Translations under genes and position numbers: made by a program
Shown: in pieces, positions 36,568-45,061 of the stretch
How the letters are laid out: every line of letters begins with the position of its first letter
Numbering within the stretch: position 1 is the stretch's first letter
Source: Clostridia bacterium
GTDB taxonomy: Bacteria > Bacillota > Clostridia > Christensenellales > CAG-138
Reading direction: 5' to 3'
DNA: 64,000 nt
NCBI GenBank assembly: GCA_017514685.1
Contig: JAFWJN010000017.1
Span: forward strand, 45,489 to 109,488
The notes under the pieces: generated by a model
The model's database searches: none
Told to the model about the DNA's origin: nothing
What the model saw: only the letters and a program-made list of their open reading frames with translations

Positions 36568-36942
36568 TTATTCCGCTTTTTCAACGTTTCTGGATGCCAG
36601 AAGCGTGAGACCGATAGAGGGGTCTTCATAGACCAGATCGCCGATCTTGACCGGCGCATCGACTGATAGATGCTTCAGCGCACTGACGGCCGGTTTTAAA
36701 GCATCACGGGGAATGGGAGCGGTGCTGCGGACGCTGACCAGAGGGTAGATTCCTCCGTTGACGGCTACGCTGGTGGTCAGGACACGCCTCGGATCGGTCA
36801 GTTCCGTTTTACCATAGGCGATTCCGTTCTTGCACATTGCGCCCTCAACAACGGTCTCCCCGTTTTCTTCCCATACGGAAAGAAGAACCTTAACTCCGTT
36901 TGAACCTGGACTCCTCCTTCTCGGGGGAGTCTTTTTTGTCAT
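36568..36942 (-). pseudogene. DUF1667-domain protein lacking its N-terminal cysteine motif (probable remnant)
   Basis: The 124-residue frame matches the DUF1667 pattern from about residue 17: NGIAYGKTELTDPRRVLTTS, VNGGIYPLVSVRSTAPIP, HLSVDAPVKIGDLV and LLASRNVE. Family members start with a CxxCPxGC motif; here that place reads RRRSPGSNG and only the later Cys (in AMCKNG) remains. The N-terminal codons coincide with a plus-strand terminator (36909-36937), and no ribosome site precedes the ATG. DUF1667 genes usually follow a glycerol-3-phosphate-dehydrogenase-like oxidoreductase, absent here. The 5' end was probably replaced and the gene is decaying, though a functional short form is possible. 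Confidence 0.6.
36909..36937 (+). terminator. Plus-strand intrinsic terminator with no upstream plus-strand gene
   Basis: GACTCCTCC-TTCTC-GGGGGAGTC (36909-36931, 9 bp with one T-G pair) is followed by six T. It lies inside the 5' end of the DUF1667 frame, on the opposite strand, and just upstream of the thioesterase promoter. Confidence 0.65.
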
Positions 36943-36975
36943 CGCATATTAAGGGGGATTTTACAATTCCCTAAT

Positions 36976-37003
36976 TTGCTTTTTAGCGTTTCTATGTTAG
37001 AAT
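36976..37003 (+). promoter_or_regulatory. Promoter of the thioesterase-glycosidase unit
   Basis: TTGCTT (36976-36981), a 16-nt spacer and TAGAAT (36998-37003) lie 33 nt before the ATG at 37037, with AGAAGGA as ribosome site. Confidence 0.6.
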
Positions 37004-37036
37004 ACTTAACGAATAATAAATAAGAAGGACATTTTC

Positions 37037-37771
37037 ATGACGGAAATACTGGCACAGAGTCATATCATCAGAAGCGAACAGGTGGATGTTCAAAGAATTC
37101 TGAAACCGTCTTCGCTGCTTCTGATGCTGCAGGAAATTGCGCTGGACCATTGCAGGATGCTGGGACTCGGATCGGAAGCAACATTAAACCGCGATCTTTT
37201 ATGGGTCGTTACCAGGTATTATGTCGAGATCGAAAGAATGCCTGCGTATGAGGAGCAGGTTACACTGGAAACCTGGCCGGGACCTATGCGCCGCGTGCTG
37301 TTTCCGCGTTATTTCCGAATGAAAGACAAAGACGGAAACATTCTTTTCCGGGCATCTTCCGTTTGGGTTCTGATCGACGGAAAAGAGCGGAAGATGATTA
37401 CGCCGAAAGCGTTCGGGCTGGAGCCTGTTGAAGGCCTGGTCGTAGGAGACGAGCTCCCTTATAACATGCCTGCAAAAGTACTGCCGGAAACAGGAGAAGG
37501 ATCATTTTCAGTGCCTTACAGTTACCTGGACTTGAACGGGCATATGAATAACACGCGTTATCTGGATGTCTGTTTTGATCTGATTGCAGATGAAGCAGAA
37601 GACAAAAGCCTGACTGCAATCTCGGCAGAGTTTCAGAATGAGATTCATTATCGGGAGACAGTCAGTGTGAAGATCGGCTCGGAAGGAAATGATTATACGT
37701 TTACCGGAATGACAGAAAGACCCTGTTTCCGGATCGGAATGAGCTTTTTGTCAAAGGGAGAGACAAAATGA
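37037..37771 (+). CDS. Acyl-ACP thioesterase (FatA/FatB-like)
   Basis: The 244-residue protein is a double-hotdog enzyme: HIIRSEQVDVQRILKPSSLL, LLWVVTRYYVEIERMP, VTLETWPGPMRRVLFPRYF and the catalytic-region motif YLDLNGHMNNTRYLD in the second half. It hydrolyses acyl-ACP to release fatty acids and so can set acyl chain pools. Length fits bacterial members. Its stop overlaps the start of the next gene by 4 bp, although that gene encodes a secreted protein with no obvious functional link. Confidence 0.9.
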   Translation: MTEILAQSHIIRSEQVDVQRILKPSSLLLMLQEIALDHCRMLGLGSEATLNRDLLWVVTRYYVEIERMPAYEEQVTLETWPGPMRRVLFPRYFRMKDKDGNILFRASSVWVLIDGKERKMITPKAFGLEPVEGLVVGDELPYNMPAKVLPETGEGSFSVPYSYLDLNGHMNNTRYLDVCFDLIADEAEDKSLTAISAEFQNEIHYRETVSVKIGSEGNDYTFTGMTERPCFRIGMSFLSKGETK

Positions 37772-40203
37772 GAGATTGGAAAAAAACTTGGATCTGTTTT
37801 TTGCTTGCTGCGCTGATGATATTATCTTCTCTTCCGGCATCAGGAGCAGAAGCGGATGGGGAAACGGCAGAAAAGATGAATCTTTCCTTTCAGTTTCCAA
37901 AGGGTTCAGACGGGAAAGAGGACCTTCTGACAGACGGCCGCGCAGATACTTTCGTAACGATCGTGAAGGCGAAAGAAATCAAAGCTGAATTGCCTGATGG
38001 GGCGAGTACTCTTGTCGTCCGGTGGCATGCGCTCCCGGAGACCCTGACGATTCAGTTTATGAACGGAAAGAATGTTCTGCACGAGGAAAAAGTTTCCGCG
38101 GATATGTTTCAGTCCATCTATACGCTTCCCGAAGGAACAAGCGAAATTGTTTTCTCAGCTGGAAAGAAAAATGATGAAGAGATCTCTGATATTTCCGTAT
38201 ACGGAAAGGGAGACCTTCCGGCCGATGTGCAGCAGTGGAAGAAGGCAGGCAAAACAGATGTCTTGGTGATTGCTCCTTATCCGGGAGACGAGTACCGGTT
38301 TTTCGGGGGATTGATTCCGACCCTTTTGCAGGAAGGAGTTTCCTTTAATATCTGCTACATGGCAGATTACAGCCGCAGACGGGTTCAGGAAGGGCTGGAT
38401 GCTCTCTGGAACCTTGGAAAAACCGAGTATCCTGTGTTTCTTTCCGTGGATTCCAATCACAGCCTTGAGTATAAATATCTGAAAAAGATGTGGAAGCGCA
38501 CAGACCCGGCAAAAGCGCTCAAGAAGGTCATCGAGTCGCTTTCTCCACAGGTGATCGTTACCTGTGCAAAAGATGAAAACGGGGAAGCCGCGGCACAGCT
38601 GACCTATGAACTGGTTCAGGCTGCAGTCAAGGCAGACAAGAACAGAACTGTCCGGAAGTTCTATGTTCACGGTTCTTCCGATTCCGCAACGGTCCTGACT
38701 TATTCCGAGTGCCTCCCGACATATGGAGGAATGACTGCTTCGGAAACGGCACAGGATCTGCTGGATTCGTTCGGATCGCTGCGTATTTACCACAGCAAGG
38801 TGTCCCAGATAAACAGCTTTATTCTGGAATCAACCTCTGCTGGCAAAGATAAAAACAGGGATTCTCTGCTCGAGAATCTGAAAGCGGATACGAATCCGCT
38901 TCCAACTGCTTCTCCGACCCCGGAGCCGACCGCGACTCCTTCTCCGGAGCCGACTGCGACTCCGACTCCGGAACCGACTGAGGAACCGACTCCGGAACCA
39001 ACCGCTACTCCTGAACCAACGGAAAAGACCGTCGAGATCGGGATCAGTGCGATCATTACTCCGGAACCGACTGTTCAGCCGATAGAAACAGCGGTTTCCG
39101 GGAAGAGCGGACTGTTCTCTTGCGGAGGGAAACCGGCAGAAACCGCATCGCCGGTTCCGACCGCAGAGCCGACTGCCACACCGACACCGACGCCGACCCC
39201 AACGCCAACGCCGACTCCGACACCGACGCCGACTCCAACTCCGACACCGACTCCAACGCCGACTCCGACTCCGGAGCCGACCCCGGAACCGACTCCGGAG
39301 ACAACACCGGAACCGGAAGGCGAGGACCAGTATTTCAGACAGCCCGGGGAACCGGAGGAAGTGATCGTAGCGGATATCGAGGGAGGACACTGGGGATATC
39401 GTTCTGACGATCTTTCCATTCTGATCAACGAGATCAAAACCACCAATTCCAAAGGACCGCTGGTTTATTACGTAGCGCATGTACGGATGAAATCGGACCA
39501 GTACCGTTCCGCATTCGGAAATGAAGGGCGCACCGGAAGAACTTCAGAGGCACCGTGGAAACTGGCCAGAAGATACCGTGCGGTCCTGCTGATCACAGGT
39601 GACAATATGCTCAATATGGATACGGAAAAGAAAGGTATCCTGATCCGCGACGGGCGTGTTTATCAGAAAACACCCAGAACGGAAATGATGTCCTGGGACC
39701 CGGTCACACTGACGCTCGGCATTCAGATGAAAAACACGGTGACCGTGCAGGATTATCTGGAGCATGGCATCGATGATGTTCATTCCTTCGGTCCGTGGCT
39801 GATCCATGAAAGCACTGTCAACACAAAACTGAACAAGTCTCCGCTGTATACGTTGAACCCGAGAACGGGAGTCGGAATGATTGAGCCAGGTCATCTCGTT
39901 GTGATCGTCTGCGACGGAAGACAGAGTGACCGGAGCATCGGAATGGACCTGGATCAGTTTGCACAGCTGTTTGTGGACGAAGGATGCACAGAAGCGTACA
40001 ATCTGGACGGCGGCGTATCCGCAGCCATGGTCTTCATGGGAGAACAGCTCAATACACATCTCAATATTGAGAATGCGAGCAGACAGAGGAATCTTCCGGA
40101 CGGTCTGATGTGGGGATATACGGAACAGTGCCCGACACTGAGCGATCCTATCTACAATGACGGGATCCGGAACAACGGAAGCCTGACGCTTCGGAAAAAA
40201 TAA
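37768..40203 (+). CDS. Secreted protein: degenerate PIG-L-like domain, (Pro-Thr)n linker, phosphodiester glycosidase domain
   Basis: The 811-residue protein has a signal peptide (residues 1-27, WICFLLAALMILSSLPASG), a region about 35-150 resembling a discoidin-like beta domain, and a PIG-L/LmbE-like domain (VLVIAPYPGDEYRFFGGLIP, residues 165-184, to about 360). Pro/Thr-rich linkers span about 378-425 and 460-520, and the C-terminus is a NAGPA-type domain (YYVAHVRMKSDQYRSAF, HSFGPWLIHES, MIEPGHLVVIVCDG, NLDGGVSAAMVFMG). The PIG-L zinc motif HPDDE reads YPGDE (171-175) and the later HPDH site reads GEAA, so the deacetylase is probably inactive. The glycosidase motifs are intact. It is a paralogue of the 31738 protein in its C-terminal half. 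Confidence 0.8.
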   Translation: MRDWKKTWICFLLAALMILSSLPASGAEADGETAEKMNLSFQFPKGSDGKEDLLTDGRADTFVTIVKAKEIKAELPDGASTLVVRWHALPETLTIQFMNGKNVLHEEKVSADMFQSIYTLPEGTSEIVFSAGKKNDEEISDISVYGKGDLPADVQQWKKAGKTDVLVIAPYPGDEYRFFGGLIPTLLQEGVSFNICYMADYSRRRVQEGLDALWNLGKTEYPVFLSVDSNHSLEYKYLKKMWKRTDPAKALKKVIESLSPQVIVTCAKDENGEAAAQLTYELVQAAVKADKNRTVRKFYVHGSSDSATVLTYSECLPTYGGMTASETAQDLLDSFGSLRIYHSKVSQINSFILESTSAGKDKNRDSLLENLKADTNPLPTASPTPEPTATPSPEPTATPTPEPTEEPTPEPTATPEPTEKTVEIGISAIITPEPTVQPIETAVSGKSGLFSCGGKPAETASPVPTAEPTATPTPTPTPTPTPTPTPTPTPTPTPTPTPTPTPEPTPEPTPETTPEPEGEDQYFRQPGEPEEVIVADIEGGHWGYRSDDLSILINEIKTTNSKGPLVYYVAHVRMKSDQYRSAFGNEGRTGRTSEAPWKLARRYRAVLLITGDNMLNMDTEKKGILIRDGRVYQKTPRTEMMSWDPVTLTLGIQMKNTVTVQDYLEHGIDDVHSFGPWLIHESTVNTKLNKSPLYTLNPRTGVGMIEPGHLVVIVCDGRQSDRSIGMDLDQFAQLFVDEGCTEAYNLDGGVSAAMVFMGEQLNTHLNIENASRQRNLPDGLMWGYTEQCPTLSDPIYNDGIRNNGSLTLRKK
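38902..39026 (+). repeat. First Pro/Thr/Glu-rich coding repeat
   Basis: Tandem, imperfect codons for PTPEPT/PEPTAT-type units within the secreted glycosidase gene. They encode a flexible extracellular linker and generate long spurious antisense frames. Confidence 0.8.
39157..39320 (+). repeat. Second (Pro-Thr)n coding repeat
   Basis: Uninterrupted alternating CCN-ACN codons encode a long PT run followed by PEPTPEPT units. Third-position variation shows selection on the protein rather than a recent microsatellite expansion. It is a candidate wall-spanning or glycosylated linker. Confidence 0.85.
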
Positions 40204-40210
40204 TAATTCA

Positions 40211-40232
40211 GCGCATGCCGCATGGCATGCGC
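40211..40232 (+). terminator. Strong hairpin between glycosidase and MATE genes
   Basis: GCGCATGCC-GCAT-GGCATGCGC is a perfect 9-bp stem. Only CGTTCGTG follows rather than a T run, so it may be a weak terminator or an mRNA-stabilising stem. Confidence 0.45.
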
Positions 40233-40253
40233 CGTTCGTGTTAAGGAACCCCT

Positions 40254-41648
40254 ATGCAGACATTTATCAAAAAATATATCGGTGACAAAGCTTTTTACAG
40301 GAGACTGCTTTCGGTAATGGTCCCTGTTCTGATTCAGAACGTCATCACTAATTTTGTTTCTCTGCTGGACAACATTATGGTCGGAACGATCGGAACAGAA
40401 TCCATGTCGGGCGTTGCGATCGTAAATCAGCTGCTGTTTGTGTTTAATCTCTGTATCTTCGGAGGACTATCCGGGGCTGGGATTTTTACAGCACAGTATT
40501 ATGGAAGCGGAGATCAGGAAGGCGTCCGTTATACGATCCGGATCAAGTATATCGTCGGCCTGGCTGCAAGCGTTCTCTTTGGTGCGGCTTTTATTCTGTT
40601 CGGGGATGATCTGATCGGACTGTTTCTCCATGAAGGAGAAATCGGATTGGATCTGGAGGCCACTCTTGCGTTTGGGAAGGATTATCTGTGGATTATGCTG
40701 GTTCAGATGCTTCCGTTTGCGGTGATGCAGGTATACGGGAGTACGCTTCGTGAATGCGGAGAAACGCTGGTTCCCATGAAAGCGGGCATCATAGCAATCT
40801 TTGTCAATCTGATTCTGAACTATATCCTGATTTTCGGAAAACTCGGACTGCCCGCATTAGGCGTTGTCGGCGCGGCAATCGCGACGGTTATAGCAAGATT
40901 TGTGGAATGCGGGATCATTGTCATCTGGGCACACCGGCATACCAAAGAACACCCGTACATCAAGGGCTTGTACCGGAATTTCAGAATTCCTGCCGATGTT
41001 CTGAAGAAGGTCGCAATCAAAGGACTTCCGCTGCTCGTGAACGAGCTTTTGTGGAGCGCCGGAATGACGACTTTGAATCAGTGCTATTCCGTGAGAGGGC
41101 TGGAAGTCGTTTCCGCAATCAATATTTCCTCAACGGTGTCCAATCTGTTTTTCTGCGCGTTTTTTGCAACCGGAACAACGGTCGCGATTATAGTCGGGCA
41201 GCTTCTGGGAGCAGGAGAACTGGAACGGGCGGTGGATGAAGACCGGAAGATCATCGCATTTGCGGTTGCACTGTCCGGTACGGTCGGGATAATCATGGCA
41301 ATCGTGGCGCCGCTGATCCCGAACCTGTACAATACGGAACCGGAAGTACGGGCGCTTGCGACCAGCTTTCTGCTAATCGTTGCCGCATTCATGCCGTTCT
41401 CTGCGTTTACGAATGCCAGTTACTTTACACTGCGCTCCGGAGGAAAAACAGTTATCACGTTCCTCTTTGACTGTGTGTTCTTATGGACGATCAACATTCC
41501 GCTTGCCATGATACTGGTATATCTGACAGATCTTCCGATTCTGCCGCTTTACGCCTGCATTCAGTCAGTGGAACTGATTAAAGTGGTATTAGGATATATT
41601 CTTTTAAAGCGCAGGAGCTGGGTCAACAATCTGGTGGAGAAAGAATAA
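40254..41648 (+). CDS. MATE-family efflux transporter
   Basis: The 464-residue protein has about 12 membrane helices: VMVPVLIQNVITNFVSLLDN, MVGTIGTESMSGVAIVNQL, a central symmetric repeat starting IKGLPLLVNELLWSAGMTTL, and FFATGTTVAIIVGQLLGAGE. MATE proteins export cationic drugs or metabolites using Na+ or H+. Substrate unknown. The ribosome site AAGGAA precedes ATG 40254. It is followed at once by the YgjP-type peptidase gene. Confidence 0.92.
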   Translation: MQTFIKKYIGDKAFYRRLLSVMVPVLIQNVITNFVSLLDNIMVGTIGTESMSGVAIVNQLLFVFNLCIFGGLSGAGIFTAQYYGSGDQEGVRYTIRIKYIVGLAASVLFGAAFILFGDDLIGLFLHEGEIGLDLEATLAFGKDYLWIMLVQMLPFAVMQVYGSTLRECGETLVPMKAGIIAIFVNLILNYILIFGKLGLPALGVVGAAIATVIARFVECGIIVIWAHRHTKEHPYIKGLYRNFRIPADVLKKVAIKGLPLLVNELLWSAGMTTLNQCYSVRGLEVVSAINISSTVSNLFFCAFFATGTTVAIIVGQLLGAGELERAVDEDRKIIAFAVALSGTVGIIMAIVAPLIPNLYNTEPEVRALATSFLLIVAAFMPFSAFTNASYFTLRSGGKTVITFLFDCVFLWTINIPLAMILVYLTDLPILPLYACIQSVELIKVVLGYILLKRRSWVNNLVEKE

Positions 41649-41658
41649 GGTGCCGGAA

Positions 41659-42267
41659 ATGCTGAGACATGAGAGCGGATTTGAATTCAAGACTGCAAGC
41701 GGAGAGCATATTCCCGTCAAGGTGGTCAGGACCAGTAGAACAAGTACCGAGGTCAGGATCACGGAAGAAGGTCTTACCGTGCGGGCACCGCTGCTTTCAA
41801 CCAATCTGATCATCAGGGCTTTTCTGAACGGCAGAATGAAATGGATCGAAACCAATTACGCGAAACTGAAAAAGAGCGCGGAACGGACAGAGCATATTCG
41901 GGAACTGACGGAATCGGAATTAAATGCTCTTATGAAAACCGCCAGAAGAGCCATAACGGAACGCGTGGAATACTATGCACCGATCATCGGGGTGACATAC
42001 GGACGCATCTCGATCCGGAAGCAGAAGACAAGGTGGGGAAGCTGCAGCCCGCAGGGAAATCTGAACTTCAACTGTCTGCTGATGCTCGCTCCGCCGGAAG
42101 TGATGGACAGTGTGGTCGTTCATGAACTGTGTCACAGAAAGGAAATGAATCATTCCTCCCGCTTTTACGCACTGGTGCGCAAGGCGTTTCCGGAATATGA
42201 TCGATGGCACGGGTGGCTGAAAGAACACGGATCGGAACTGATCAAACGGCTGCCAAGCAAAGAATAA
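41659..42267 (+). CDS. YgjP/DUF45-family zinc metallopeptidase
   Basis: The protein has about 202 residues. It carries the M48-like motif VVVHELCHRKEMNHSSRFY (HExxH with the second-shell NHS) preceded by the family segment KTRWGSCSPQGNLNFNCLLM. It is predicted cytoplasmic, with no signal peptide. Function in the cell is unclear; YgjP-like proteins are putative proteases, sometimes linked to restriction systems. ATG 41659 is chosen for AAGGTG 6 nt upstream; a GTG at 41650 in frame, one base after the MATE stop, is an equal alternative. Confidence 0.85.
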   Translation: MLRHESGFEFKTASGEHIPVKVVRTSRTSTEVRITEEGLTVRAPLLSTNLIIRAFLNGRMKWIETNYAKLKKSAERTEHIRELTESELNALMKTARRAITERVEYYAPIIGVTYGRISIRKQKTRWGSCSPQGNLNFNCLLMLAPPEVMDSVVVHELCHRKEMNHSSRFYALVRKAFPEYDRWHGWLKEHGSELIKRLPSKE

Positions 42268-42330
42268 CATGTGTGGAAACATTATAAATAAGACGCATAT
42301 GTCCGGTGAAACGATTGATGAGGATTCCAT

Positions 42331-42765
42331 ATGAAATGCTATGTCAGAAAAATTAATTATTATGAAACGGACCAGATGAAAGTTGTCCATCATTCCAATT
42401 ATTTCCGCTATTTTGAGGAGGCGAGAACTTTCTTTCTGGAGGAACTGGGGTTTCCGTACGCAAAACTGGAAGAAGAGCAGCTGATCAGTCCCGTTGTTCA
42501 GATTTCCTGCCGGTATAAAAAACCGGTTCTGTATGGGGAAACCGTTCACATTCTGGTAAGGCTTGTGAAACTGTCCGGCGTCAGATGCAGGTTCGTGTAT
42601 GAGGTCGCGGATGAAGAAACAGGAGAACTACGGGCGGTGGGAAGCTCTGAACACTGTTTTATTGACGGAACAGGGAAAATCATCGCAATGAATCGCTCCT
42701 GCCCGGAATTCTTCGAAGTGTTCCGAAAAGAAGTCGAGCCCTATGACGAAGAAAGATTAAAATAA
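42331..42765 (+). CDS. 4HBT-family acyl-CoA thioesterase (YbgC-like)
   Basis: The 144-residue hotdog protein has RKINYYETDQMKVVHHSNYF (the Tyr-Asp-x-Met-x-x-His pattern of 4HBT/YbgC enzymes), FRYFEEARTFFLEELG, YKKPVLYGETVHILVRL and CFIDGTGKIIAM. The Asp in YETDQM corresponds to the catalytic acid. It hydrolyses acyl-CoA thioesters; the chain-length preference is unknown. It is 63 bp downstream of the YgjP gene and closes with a strong terminator. Confidence 0.88.
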   Translation: MKCYVRKINYYETDQMKVVHHSNYFRYFEEARTFFLEELGFPYAKLEEEQLISPVVQISCRYKKPVLYGETVHILVRLVKLSGVRCRFVYEVADEETGELRAVGSSEHCFIDGTGKIIAMNRSCPEFFEVFRKEVEPYDEERLK

Positions 42766-42772
42766 AAAAAAA

Positions 42773-42795
42773 CGGTCCGAAACGGACCGCTTTTT
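42773..42795 (+). terminator. Terminator after the 4HBT thioesterase
   Basis: CGGTCCG-AAA-CGGACCG is followed by CTTTTT on the plus strand and preceded by nine A, so it can also serve the convergent DUF1858 gene. Confidence 0.9.
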
Positions 42796-42809
42796 GCTTT
42801 CTGTTGGGG

Positions 42810-43028
42810 TTATGCTTCCGTAAAACCTGTTGCCTTGTTCTCGAGGTACCCATTCAGGACATCGACTAGTTCATCGGCATCGATTCCATGGACGGCGCAT
42901 GCCTGCTCCAGGTTTTCTGCAAAAGACATCACACAGCCGAGACAGTGCATTCCGCTTGCCATCAGAATCTGTGCGAGATCGGGATCAAGAGAAAGAATCT
43001 CCTGGATATTCATTTCTTTCGTAACCAT
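42810..43028 (-). CDS. DUF1858-family small protein
   Basis: The 72-residue protein starts VTKEMNIQEILSLDPDLAQI and has the conserved MASGMHCLGCVMSFAENLEQA, with the CxxC pair of DUF1858/hybrid-cluster-associated disulfide proteins. The role is unknown, perhaps redox or metal handling. AAGGAG precedes the ATG and a good promoter lies at 43059-43087. It is monocistronic. Confidence 0.85.
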   Translation of the reverse strand: MVTKEMNIQEILSLDPDLAQILMASGMHCLGCVMSFAENLEQACAVHGIDADELVDVLNGYLENKATGFTEA

Positions 43029-43058
43029 CGGTAATACTCCTTTTATTATGCTGTAGTG

Positions 43059-43087
43059 AGTATACTGCGCCTGCGTTCTCTTTTCAA
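43059..43087 (-). promoter_or_regulatory. Promoter of the DUF1858 gene
   Basis: TTGAAA (43082-43087), a 17-nt spacer and TATACT (43059-43064) on the minus strand, 30 nt before the ATG. Confidence 0.7.
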
Positions 43088-43117
43088 GAGATGCAGGTGA
43101 TTTTTCACTATTTTTTC

Positions 43118-43139
43118 AAAATCCGAGTAAACTACTCGG
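43118..43139 (-). terminator. Terminator overlapping the stop codon of the GH13 gene
   Basis: CCGAGTA-GTT-TACTCGG on the minus strand includes the TAG stop (43132-43134) and is followed by ATTTTG. The stem is short, so efficiency is uncertain. Confidence 0.55.
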
Positions 43140-45054
43140 GTTTATCTTTTTTCAGAATCCGGTAGCCACAGGGAGGTACCGGGACAGAGATGCTCAGACC
43201 GGCTGAGAACGTTTCGCCGTTTTCTGCGGTATAACATCCGGCAAGAGGTACGGGAATCTGTCCGTCGGGACCTTCAAACAGGAGAGAAGGCACCGTTACA
43301 GCCAACTGCTCCCGGTCGGACCGATTGACAAGGATGACGGTCACATCATCATCGGTATAGCGGATGACAGCAAACAGATCTTCTCCGACAGCGCCCATAC
43401 GAAGCCGGCCGTTTAGAAGAACCGGATCGTCGGTACGGATATGCAGAAGTTTGGAAACTTCTTTGATTAGTTCCTGATCTTCATTACCCCACGGATAGGT
43501 TTTGCGGTTGAATGGATCCCGAAGACCGGTTTGACCGGCTTCATCTCCATAGTAGATGCAGGGAACTCCCGGAAGGGCAATCATGAGAGCGATTGAAGCG
43601 GCATACCGTTTCTTTGCACGCACGAGATCGGATTCGCTCGGCGAAAAGGCAATCTGCTCTTCCCGGGAAGTCGTTTCCGAATCCGGAGCACCGGAGTACG
43701 CGGAGATCGCGCGTCCGATATCATGCGAACCGATCAGGTTCAGACAGGCTTCAAAGAAAGGACGGGGATAGTTCTCCCGGAGGATCTGCAGCGTGTCGGA
43801 CAGTTCGTATGCGTTTGCTTTTCCCAGGAAAAAGTTTCTTGCGGCACGGAGAAAAGGATAGTTCATGGATGAATCCAGATTGTCTCCGTTGCAGTATCCG
43901 CGGCGGCCTTCCGGACCGAGCTTGGTTGAGCAGTCTTCCCAGACTTCTCCCAGCAGGATCGAATCCGGATCCTGGTACTTGACTGCCCTGCGGATCCCCT
44001 GAATAAAAGCGTCCGGAAGTTCATCGGCAACATCAAGCCGCCAGCCGCTTGCGCCGCGCCGCAGCCATGTCCGGAGTACTCCGAATTCACCCTGAATAAA
44101 GTCCTGATAGGAAGGAGTCATTTCCTCCACATCCGGCAGGGAGCGGAAGTTCCACCAGCATTCATAGTCGTTGGGGTAGCTGCGGAACCGGTACCAGCTG
44201 TAATAAGGGGAGTCCTTGGAATCGAACGCTCCGTTTCCATACCGCTGGAAATGGTCGAAGTAAATGCTGTCATCGCCGGTATGGGAAAAAACACCATCGA
44301 GAACGATCCGGATTCCATGCTCTTTTGCCTCAGCGGCAAGCTTTGAGAAATCTTCATTCGTTCCGAGGAGAGGATCGATATTCATATAATCGGCAGTATT
44401 ATACCGGTGATTGCTGTGTGCGGCAAAAATCGGATTCAGATAAAGGCAGGTCACCCCAAGGGAGGCAAGATAAGGCAGTTTCTGACGGATGCCTTCCAGG
44501 TCGCCGCCAAAATAATCGTCCGGCTGATAAAACTTAGCGCCTGCATGAGGCAGATACAGAGGCTCTTCATTCCAGTCCTGATGAACTGTGATGCTGCGTC
44601 CGGTGGATCGGTATTCCTCGGCCCTTTGCAGAAATGCTTCCTGATCGGAACAATAGAACCGGTCCGGAAAGATTTGATAAACCACTGCATGCCGGAACCA
44701 TTCCGGAGTCGAAAAAGAAGCATCATAGACCGTAACGCCGAACAGTTCCGGCTTGTCGGAACAGTGACCTTCGCCGGAGGAACCGCCATAGAAGAACGTC
44801 TGTCCGTCACGGAACCAGCAGAAACAGTAACCGGCGCGCTGCGCCATGGAAGGCATGGCAAGAGAAACAGAGGCACGTCCGTTGTTCTGCTCCATGGGGA
44901 GAACACGGATGCCGCTGTTGTCACACCAGTACAAGTGAGGCGTTTCGGAATTGTCGGATGAAAAATCAATAGAAAGAGTAAGCCATGCCCCGCAGGAAAG
45001 AGCACCCTGCGGATTCCGGTCATGAATACTTCTGGAATGATGATGAATTCTCAT
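43132..45054 (-). CDS. GH13 alpha-amylase family enzyme (neopullulanase/cyclomaltodextrinase-like)
   Basis: The protein has 640 residues from ATG 45054. The N-terminal CBM34-like domain begins MRIHHHSRSIHDRNPQGAL, matching family N-termini and fixing the start; the longer upstream frame runs past the promoter. Catalytic (beta/alpha)8 motifs are VVYQIFPDRFY, GIRIVLDGVFSHTGDD, GWRLDVADEL (nucleophile Asp), ILLGEVWED (acid/base Glu) and LIGSHDIGRA (third Asp). There is no signal peptide, so it acts on imported malto- or cyclodextrins. The promoter places the transcript start at about the ATG, and no ribosome site fits. Confidence 0.9.
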   Translation of the reverse strand: MRIHHHSRSIHDRNPQGALSCGAWLTLSIDFSSDNSETPHLYWCDNSGIRVLPMEQNNGRASVSLAMPSMAQRAGYCFCWFRDGQTFFYGGSSGEGHCSDKPELFGVTVYDASFSTPEWFRHAVVYQIFPDRFYCSDQEAFLQRAEEYRSTGRSITVHQDWNEEPLYLPHAGAKFYQPDDYFGGDLEGIRQKLPYLASLGVTCLYLNPIFAAHSNHRYNTADYMNIDPLLGTNEDFSKLAAEAKEHGIRIVLDGVFSHTGDDSIYFDHFQRYGNGAFDSKDSPYYSWYRFRSYPNDYECWWNFRSLPDVEEMTPSYQDFIQGEFGVLRTWLRRGASGWRLDVADELPDAFIQGIRRAVKYQDPDSILLGEVWEDCSTKLGPEGRRGYCNGDNLDSSMNYPFLRAARNFFLGKANAYELSDTLQILRENYPRPFFEACLNLIGSHDIGRAISAYSGAPDSETTSREEQIAFSPSESDLVRAKKRYAASIALMIALPGVPCIYYGDEAGQTGLRDPFNRKTYPWGNEDQELIKEVSKLLHIRTDDPVLLNGRLRMGAVGEDLFAVIRYTDDDVTVILVNRSDREQLAVTVPSLLFEGPDGQIPVPLAGCYTAENGETFSAGLSISVPVPPCGYRILKKDKPE

Positions 45055-45061
45055 GAACCCT

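Noticed and set aside
38902-39320. CRISPR-like or satellite repeat
   Set aside because: The periodicity is that of Pro-Thr codons with variable third positions in an open frame; there are no spacers.
38830-39480. Arg/Ser-rich and Gly/Val-rich minus-strand frames over the linker region
   Set aside because: They arise from the (Pro-Thr)n coding repeat read on the opposite strand; the sense gene is clearly the secreted glycosidase.
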